A DNA stretch of 27,441 nucleotides from NCBI RefSeq assembly GCF_000966975.1, contig NZ_JZWV01000095.1:1-27441 (forward strand), read 5' to 3'. The notes below the pieces were generated by a model, which did not search any database, had not been told where the DNA came from, and was given only the letters and a program-made list of their open reading frames with translations. This stretch comes from Streptomyces katrae. GTDB lineage: Bacteria; Actinomycetota; Actinomycetes; Streptomycetales; Streptomycetaceae. Both the position numbers and the translations under genes were made by a program. The stretch's first letter is position 1; every line of letters starts with the position of its first letter. Shown here one piece after another: positions 21,880 to 27,441 of this stretch.

Positions 21880-24800
21880 CCCAGCAGCTCGTCCACCGCC
21901 CGGCCCGCGGGACCCTGCCCCTCGCCCCCGCCGAACCCCGCATGGTCGAAGCCCCGCCGAACCTCCCCGAGGGGAAGATCGGCAGCCCGGCCACCGCCCT
22001 GCTGCCGATGGCCGGCGTCATGGGCTCGGTCGTGATGATGACCGTCGTCCGGAACAGCCAGTTCGCCGCCGTCGGCGCGATCGTCCTGGTCTTCGCGCTG
22101 ATCGGCGCCATCGCCCTGTTCTGGTCCCAGCGCGGCAAGGCCCAGCGCACCCGCCGCGCCCAGCGCGAGCGCTACCTGGAGTACCTGGAGGAGCAGCGCG
22201 AGGAACTCGGCGCCCGCGAGAAGGCGCTCCGTGAGGAGGCCCGCCGCCTCAACCCCCCGCCGGAGGCCCTCTACGACCTCGTACGGGACCCCGCCCGGCT
22301 GTGGGAACGCCGCCGCACCGACCCCGACTTCCTGCGCCCCCGCCTGGGCACCGGAGCCGTCGCCGTCCAGGAGACCGCCCTCGCGGCCGGCGCCGGGAAC
22401 GTCCTCACCCCGCCCGACCGTTTCATGCTGAACGAGGCCGGCGCACTCATGGCCCGCTTCGCCCGTGCCAGCGACTTCCCGCTGACCGTCCCCCTCGACC
22501 GGGCCGGGAACGTCAGCATCATCGGCGACCGCGAGGGCGTCCTGCGCGTCGCCCGCGCCCTCCTCGCGCACACCGCCGTCCTGCACGCCCCCGACGACGT
22601 GGCCATCGCCCTCGGCGTGCCCGGGGACCGGCTCGACGACTGGGAGTGGGCCAAGTGGCTGCCCCACGTCCTCGACCAGCAGGAACAGGACGGGCCCGTC
22701 GCCGCCCGCCGGATCGCCCCCAGCCTGCCCCAGCTCGCCGCCGGGGTCCTCGCCCCCGACCTGCGCCGCAGGGCCTCGTACGCGGCCGAGGTGCGCCGCG
22801 GCCTGTCCGACAAGGGCGCGCTGGCACTCGCCGGCCGGCTGCTCGTCGTCAGCGACGAGTACGGGGGGAACGCCGTCGAACTGCCCCGCCCCGACACCGC
22901 GGTGGGCCTGGCCGACATGAACACCACCGTCCTGCACCTCCTCGCCGAACAGGTCCACGAGCCCGACGAGGTGTCCGTACGGATCACCGTCACCGGCTCC
23001 GACGGCCCCGACGGCTGCCACGTCACCGTCCGCGACCTGCGCACCCCGCAGGCCCCCGACGCCGAGGGCCTCACCGACGCCCTCGGCCCCGCCACCGCCG
23101 AGGGCCTGGCCCGGATGCTCGCCCCGCTGCGGCTGTCCGCCGAGTCCGTCGCCGAGGGCACCCCCGTCTCCGGGCCGGTCGAGTTCATGGGCCTGCTCGG
23201 CATCACCGACCCGGCCCGCCTCGACGTGGACCGGATGTGGGCGCCGCGCAGCGAACGCGACTTCCTGCGCGTCCCCATCGGCATCGACGACCGCCACGGC
23301 CCCGTACTCCTCGACCTGAAGGAGTCCTCCCAGCTCGGCATGGGCCCGCACGGCCTGTGCGTCGGCGCGACCGGCTCCGGCAAGAGCGAACTGCTGCGCA
23401 CGCTCGTCCTCGCCCTGGTCACCACGCACGCCCCCGAGGACCTCGCCATGGTCCTCGTCGACTACAAGGGCGGCGCCACCTTCGCCCCCTTCGAGAAGCT
23501 GCCGCACGTCGCCGGCGTCATCACCAACCTGGAGAACCAGGCAGGGCTCGTCGAACGCGTCCACACCAGCCTCGCCGGCGAGGTCAAGCGCCGCCAGCAG
23601 GTCCTCAAGGACGCCGGGAACGTCGCCGACATCGGCCACTACGCGGTGCTGCGCGCCGAGAAGCCCGGACTGGAGCCACTGCCGCACCTGTTCGTCGTCA
23701 TCGACGAGTTCGGCGAACTCCTCACCGCCAAGCCCGACTTCATCGACCTGTTCCTGTCCATCGGCCGCATCGGCCGCTCCATCGGCGTGCACCTGCTGCT
23801 CTCCAGCCAGCGCATCGAGGGCGGCAAGCTCAAGGGCCTGGACACCTACCTCTCCTACCGGCTCGGTCTGCGCACCTTCTCGGCCGACGAGTCCCGCACC
23901 GTCCTCGACACCACCGACGCCTTCCTGCTGCCGCCGCTGCCCGGCTTCGGCTACCTCAAGGTGGACACCTCCACCTACACCCGCTTCAAGGCCGGCTACG
24001 TCTCCGGCCGCTACCGGGGCCCGGCCGCCGGACCCGGCGCCGCCGACCAGGGCCCCCTCGCCCTGCCCTACCCGACCTTCAACACCCTCCAGGACACCGC
24101 CGGCCCGGCCGAGCCCGCCGAGGAGAAGCCCACCGCCACCGCCCGCGAGACCGGGCCCAGCGTGCTCTCCGTCATCGTCGACCAGCTCGCCGACGCCGCA
24201 CCGCCCGTCCGCCGCATCTGGCTGCCCCCGCTCCCCGACGCCGTCCCCCTCGACGTCGCCGCCGGACCCCTGTCCGTCACCGAGCACGGACTGCGCCTCG
24301 GCACCGGCGGCACCGGCCCCCTCGACAAGCCGCGCCGCGCCCCGCTGAGGGTCCCGCTCGGCGTGCTCGACGACCCGGCCCGGCAGTGGCGCGGCCCCTG
24401 GGAGCTCGACCTGACCGTCGCCGGCGGGCACACCGCCGTCACCGGCGGCCCCCAGTCCGGCAAGACCACCCTGCTGCGCACCCTCGCCCTCTCCCTGGCC
24501 CTGACCCACACCCCCCAGGACGTCGCGATATACGGCCTCGACCTGGCCGGCGGCGGCCTCGCCGCCCTCGCCGGGCTCCCGCACGTCGGCGGCATCGCCG
24601 GACGCGCCGACCGGGAACGCGCCGCCCGCACCGTCGCCGAGGTACGGGCCATGCTCGCCACCCGCGAGCAGCTCTTCCGCGAGCACAGCATCGACTCCGT
24701 CGACCAGCTGCGGGCCATGCGCGCCAAGGGCCTGCTCCCCGAACTCCGCTCCACCGACATCGTCCTCCTCGTCGACGGGTACGGCGCCCTGCGCGAGGAC

Positions 24801-25928
24801 TTCGACGCCCTCGACGACGCCGTCACCGACCTCCTCAAGCGCGGCGGCGGCTACGGCATCCACGTCGTCGCCGGCATGCTGCGCTGGAACGACGTCCGCA
24901 TCGCCAACCAGTCCCTGTTCGGCGGCCGCGTCGAACTCCGCCTGGGCGACCCCTCCGACTCGGCCATCGACCGCAAACTGTCCGAGACCATCTCCCCGGA
25001 CACCCCCGGCCGGGTCCTCACCGACGGCAAGCTCTTCGCCCAGACCGCCCTGCCGCGCATCGACTCCCGCTCCGGCACCACCGACCTGGCCGCCGCCCTG
25101 GAGGAGGCCGCCGGCACCGTCAGCGCCACCTGGCACGGCGAACTCGCCTCCCCCGTCCGGGTCCTGCCCTCCCGGCTGCCCGCCGACCGGCTGCCCACCG
25201 CCGACGAGGAACCGCACCGCATCCCCCTCGGCGTGGACCAGGACGTCCTCGCGCCCGTCCTCCTCGACCTGTTCGGCCAGGACCAGCACCTGCTGATCCT
25301 GGGCGACAACGAGTGCGGCAAGACCAACCTCCTCGCCCTCGTCGCCCGCCAGCTCATCGCCCGCTACGGCGAGGACGAACTGGTCTTCGCCGTCTACGAC
25401 CCCCGGCGCGGCCTGCGCGGAGTGGTCCCCGAGCCCTACCGGGGCGGCTACGCCCACAACGCGAAGATCGCCGCCGCCCTGTCCGCCGGCATCGCCAAGG
25501 AACTCGACAAGCGGCTCCCCGAGGACGGCATGGACCCCGACGCCGAACCGGGCGAGGGCCCCGGCTTCGCCGGACCGCGCATCGTGGTCCTCGTCGACGA
25601 CTACGACATCCTCACCACGGCCGGACAGCAGCCGCTCCAGGCGTTCGTCCCCTACCTGCCGTCCGCCCAGGACATCGGACTGCACTTCGTCATCGCCCGC
25701 CGCGTCGCCGGCTCCTCCCGCGCCCTGTACGAGCCGCTGCTGACCACCCTGCGCGAATCGGGCACCACCGCGCTCGTCATGAACGGCGAACGCTCCGAGG
25801 GGCAGCTGTTCCCGCAGCTGTACGCGAGCGCCCAGCCGCCCGGCCGGGGCACCCTGGTGCGGCGCGGCCGCCCCCACCAGGTCGTCCAGACCGCCCTCGC
25901 CCCCACGCCGACCCAGGAAGCGCCCTGA
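21876..25928 (+). CDS. eccC: Type VII secretion FtsK/SpoIIIE ATPase EccC (three ATPase domains)
   Basis: Motor and substrate receptor of the translocon, 1350 aa, one polypeptide (CaCb fused). Two membrane helices lie at about residues 41-58 and 66-84, followed by a charged stalk (about 88-135). ATPase 1 has Walker A GATGSGKSE (K503) and Walker B FVVIDEFGEL (E611). ATPase 2 has GGPQSGKTT (K863) but a Walker B of IVLLVDGYGAL without glutamate. ATPase 3 has GDNECGKTN (K1149) and VVLVDDYDIL. So the first domain looks catalytically complete and the others look mainly nucleotide-binding, as known for EccC. GTG start at 21876 overlaps the ATPase stop (GTGA); upstream openness of the frame to 20592 is not part of this protein. 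Followed four bases later by the DUF6177-like gene. Confidence 0.95.
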   Translation: MTQQLVHRPARGTLPLAPAEPRMVEAPPNLPEGKIGSPATALLPMAGVMGSVVMMTVVRNSQFAAVGAIVLVFALIGAIALFWSQRGKAQRTRRAQRERYLEYLEEQREELGAREKALREEARRLNPPPEALYDLVRDPARLWERRRTDPDFLRPRLGTGAVAVQETALAAGAGNVLTPPDRFMLNEAGALMARFARASDFPLTVPLDRAGNVSIIGDREGVLRVARALLAHTAVLHAPDDVAIALGVPGDRLDDWEWAKWLPHVLDQQEQDGPVAARRIAPSLPQLAAGVLAPDLRRRASYAAEVRRGLSDKGALALAGRLLVVSDEYGGNAVELPRPDTAVGLADMNTTVLHLLAEQVHEPDEVSVRITVTGSDGPDGCHVTVRDLRTPQAPDAEGLTDALGPATAEGLARMLAPLRLSAESVAEGTPVSGPVEFMGLLGITDPARLDVDRMWAPRSERDFLRVPIGIDDRHGPVLLDLKESSQLGMGPHGLCVGATGSGKSELLRTLVLALVTTHAPEDLAMVLVDYKGGATFAPFEKLPHVAGVITNLENQAGLVERVHTSLAGEVKRRQQVLKDAGNVADIGHYAVLRAEKPGLEPLPHLFVVIDEFGELLTAKPDFIDLFLSIGRIGRSIGVHLLLSSQRIEGGKLKGLDTYLSYRLGLRTFSADESRTVLDTTDAFLLPPLPGFGYLKVDTSTYTRFKAGYVSGRYRGPAAGPGAADQGPLALPYPTFNTLQDTAGPAEPAEEKPTATARETGPSVLSVIVDQLADAAPPVRRIWLPPLPDAVPLDVAAGPLSVTEHGLRLGTGGTGPLDKPRRAPLRVPLGVLDDPARQWRGPWELDLTVAGGHTAVTGGPQSGKTTLLRTLALSLALTHTPQDVAIYGLDLAGGGLAALAGLPHVGGIAGRADRERAARTVAEVRAMLATREQLFREHSIDSVDQLRAMRAKGLLPELRSTDIVLLVDGYGALREDFDALDDAVTDLLKRGGGYGIHVVAGMLRWNDVRIANQSLFGGRVELRLGDPSDSAIDRKLSETISPDTPGRVLTDGKLFAQTALPRIDSRSGTTDLAAALEEAAGTVSATWHGELASPVRVLPSRLPADRLPTADEEPHRIPLGVDQDVLAPVLLDLFGQDQHLLILGDNECGKTNLLALVARQLIARYGEDELVFAVYDPRRGLRGVVPEPYRGGYAHNAKIAAALSAGIAKELDKRLPEDGMDPDAEPGEGPGFAGPRIVVLVDDYDILTTAGQQPLQAFVPYLPSAQDIGLHFVIARRVAGSSRALYEPLLTTLRESGTTALVMNGERSEGQLFPQLYASAQPPGRGTLVRRGRPHQVVQTALAPTPTQEAP

Positions 25929-25932
25929 CACC

Positions 25933-27318
25933 GTGACCAAGGACGTCATCGCCCTCACCCCGAAGATGCCCGACACCGCGGCGCTGCTGGTGGCCCTCGC
26001 GGCCGGCGGCGGCGGCCTGGACGCCGCCCCCGCCGGCGAGGGGGCCGTCGTCCAGCTGCTCGGCGCGGGCGGCCGGCCCCTGGTCTCCGTGGAGGCACCC
26101 GTACTCGTCCAGGTGCCCGGGGAGGCCCAGCGGCTCCTCGGCACCCCGTCCGCCACCCCCGTCTGGTGGACGGAGACCCGCGCCTCCACCGCCGTCCCCG
26201 AGGCGGCGGAACTCGCCGGAGCCGTCGCCGGACGCCTCGCCGAGGTCCTCGGCGGGACCGTCTGGCCCGAGGGCGCCGGCCGGGTCACCACCGTCCCGGT
26301 GGACTCCGAGGCCTCGGCGGCGCCCGCGCCCGCCGGAGCCCTGCCCACCGTCGACGTGGTCACCGAATCCACCGCCGTCGTCCTCGCCGACCGGCCCGTG
26401 GTCCCGCTGACGGCCTGGCTGTCGGACGTCCTGCGCACCACCGCCTCCTTCGGCGCGGCCCTGCACATCGTCACCCCCGCCCACTGCCGGCTCAGCCTGC
26501 CCCTGCGCACCGTGCTCACCGGCGCCCCGAACCGGTGGGTGGTCCAGGACCCCGCCTGCGGCTACTACGACGGCCTGTCCGGAGCCGTACTGGCCTGGCA
26601 GGACGGCACCTTCGCCCCGGTCCGCGACGAGCAGGGCCAGACCCGGCTCGCCGAAGCCTTCCGGCGGCCCGCCACCGGGCCCGGCGAGCGGCGCCTGACC
26701 GTACACCTGCGCACGGAGCACCCCGCCGAGGCGGACACCCTGCTCGGCGGCGCGCTGGAGACCGCCTGGCACGCCCTCACCGGGGCCGGCCCGGCGGGCT
26801 GGGGCACCGCCGAACCCGTCAACCTGCCCTGGTCCCCGCGCCAGTTCACCGACCTCGCGCGGAGCCGGATGCCCGAACCCACCCTGGTCACCGCCGTCGG
26901 CCGGCCGGAACGGCCCGCGCTGGCCACCGTCCGCGTGACCCGCACGGCGACCGGGGTCGAGGAGGACGTCACCCTCTCCCTCGGCTACGGGCCGTCCGAG
27001 GAGGTACCGCTCGGCGCGGTGGAGGAACTCGCCGGGGCCCTCGTCACCGGGCACGGCCTGGTCAGCATGCTCGTCTCGGTGGGCCCCGGCCGCCGGGACC
27101 TGAGCCTGACCCCCCGCATCACGGCCCCCGCCGTACCGGTGTCCTTCACCCTCGGCGCCCGGGGCGTCACCGAAGCCACCCTCTCCCAGGCCCGCCGGCC
27201 CCCGCTGGCGCTCAAGCCCGTCCAAGTGGGCCCGGAGCGCCGGCCCGGACTGCACTACCCGCTGGGCGACGGCACCGACCCCGCCGCGTGGGAGACCCTC
27301 TCCACCCTGCTGACCTAG
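25933..27318 (+). CDS. Type VII-associated protein of the DUF6177 type
   Basis: 461 aa, no signal peptide or membrane helix, so probably cytosolic or peripheral to the translocon. N-terminus DVIALTPKMPDTAALLVALA, then VSVEAPVLVQVPGEAQRLLG, a central TVDVVTESTAVVLADRPVVP, and a C-terminal half with VNLPWSPRQFTDLARSRM. This layout matches a Streptomyces family I recall as DUF6177, found next to EccC. Function is not established; by place in the operon it could be a chaperone or an assembly factor comparable in role to EspG, but I see no EspG similarity. GTG start at 25933 lies four bases after the eccC stop. Confidence is high that it is real, moderate for the family. Confidence 0.8.
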   Translation: MTKDVIALTPKMPDTAALLVALAAGGGGLDAAPAGEGAVVQLLGAGGRPLVSVEAPVLVQVPGEAQRLLGTPSATPVWWTETRASTAVPEAAELAGAVAGRLAEVLGGTVWPEGAGRVTTVPVDSEASAAPAPAGALPTVDVVTESTAVVLADRPVVPLTAWLSDVLRTTASFGAALHIVTPAHCRLSLPLRTVLTGAPNRWVVQDPACGYYDGLSGAVLAWQDGTFAPVRDEQGQTRLAEAFRRPATGPGERRLTVHLRTEHPAEADTLLGGALETAWHALTGAGPAGWGTAEPVNLPWSPRQFTDLARSRMPEPTLVTAVGRPERPALATVRVTRTATGVEEDVTLSLGYGPSEEVPLGAVEELAGALVTGHGLVSMLVSVGPGRRDLSLTPRITAPAVPVSFTLGARGVTEATLSQARRPPLALKPVQVGPERRPGLHYPLGDGTDPAAWETLSTLLT

Positions 27319-27362
27319 GCCGGCCGGGGTAACTCTGCGATGAACACACGAATCTGACGGCT

Positions 27363-27381
27363 GTTCGGGGTAGGGCCGAAC
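27363..27381. repeat. Short inverted repeat downstream of the DUF6177-like gene
   Basis: GTTCGG (27363-27368) and CCGAAC (27376-27381) around a seven-base loop, in the 111-base gap before a possible next gene. Too weak to call a terminator; it might be an operator or an attenuating hairpin. Confidence 0.25.
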
Positions 27382-27429
27382 GGGACGGAACCTCGATCCG
27401 GTCCGCGCCCGCAACCGAAGGACAGCCCG

Positions 27430-27441
27430 ATGCGCCCCTCC
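27430..27441 (+). CDS. Possible start of the next gene (cut by window edge)
   Basis: ATG CGC CCC TCC at the right edge, with GAAGGA seven bases upstream. Four codons cannot identify a product; in this operon a mycosin, EccB or EccE gene would be expected nearby. Confidence 0.35.

Noticed and set aside
20592..25928. A single open frame that would fuse the leader before the MinD-like gene with all of EccC (1778 codons)
   Set aside because: Between about 20770 and 21875 its product is Arg/Pro/His-rich shadow of the ATPase gene in the next frame. EccC has its own GTG at 21876 with the usual four-base overlap.
21741..26519. Very long minus-strand open frame opposite eccC (about 1590 codons)
   Set aside because: Gly/Glu/Val-rich antisense shadow without domains; eccC on the other strand has clear motifs.

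Overview
The window looks like a stretch of a Streptomyces (or very close Streptomycetaceae) chromosome. Base composition is extremely GC-rich and third codon positions are almost always G or C. Start codons are often GTG, genes commonly overlap by four bases (GTGA), and the gene content (second orphan NuoD, arylamine N-acetyltransferase, actinobacterial type VII secretion genes, MinD-like ATPase of the SCO5717 kind) is typical of that group. No rRNA, tRNA, CRISPR array, transposase or integrase is visible.

Left part (1-8270): the 5' part of folP (dihydropteroate synthase, minus strand); a membrane MprF/DUF2156-type phosphatidylglycerol lysyltransferase-like protein (minus) divergent from a membrane-anchored antigen-85/esterase-D-type hydrolase (plus); a complete betaine/choline-type ABC importer split into a minus-strand ATPase (with C-terminal CBS remnant) and a plus-strand permease-permease-lipoprotein operon, with a palindrome-bearing divergent control region and a strong terminator after it; and an unknown membrane-anchored coiled-coil protein.

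Middle part (8271-14102): a TetR regulator divergent from an imine-reductase-like NAD(P) oxidoreductase, with two perfect 22-bp direct repeats in the shared control region; a 70-aa zinc-ribbon-like protein; an arylamine N-acetyltransferase; an orphan NuoD; and a pair of translationally coupled bacterial-PH-domain membrane proteins. Several genes here have a TANNNT-type -10 box 6-7 nt before the start codon, as expected of leaderless mRNAs.

Right part (14228-27318 and beyond): a type VII secretion (ESX-like) locus, all on the plus strand. It starts with three small helical WXG100/ESAT-6-like or associated proteins, then an 816-aa polymorphic-toxin-like protein (helical N-terminus, Gly/His/Asp/Pro-rich linker, C-terminal domain with PD-(D/E)xK-nuclease-like residues) and a coupled 340-aa candidate immunity protein. 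These are followed by a small membrane protein, EccD (ubiquitin-like plus 11-TM), a MinD/ParA-like ATPase whose N-terminus appears frameshifted, EccC with three ATPase domains, and a DUF6177-type protein. EccB, EccE and the mycosin protease are not in the window and could lie downstream. The working picture is that EccC/EccD form the export machine, the small proteins are substrates or partners, and the 816-aa protein is a secreted effector protected by its neighbour. The effector/immunity pair is the best candidate for something undescribed.
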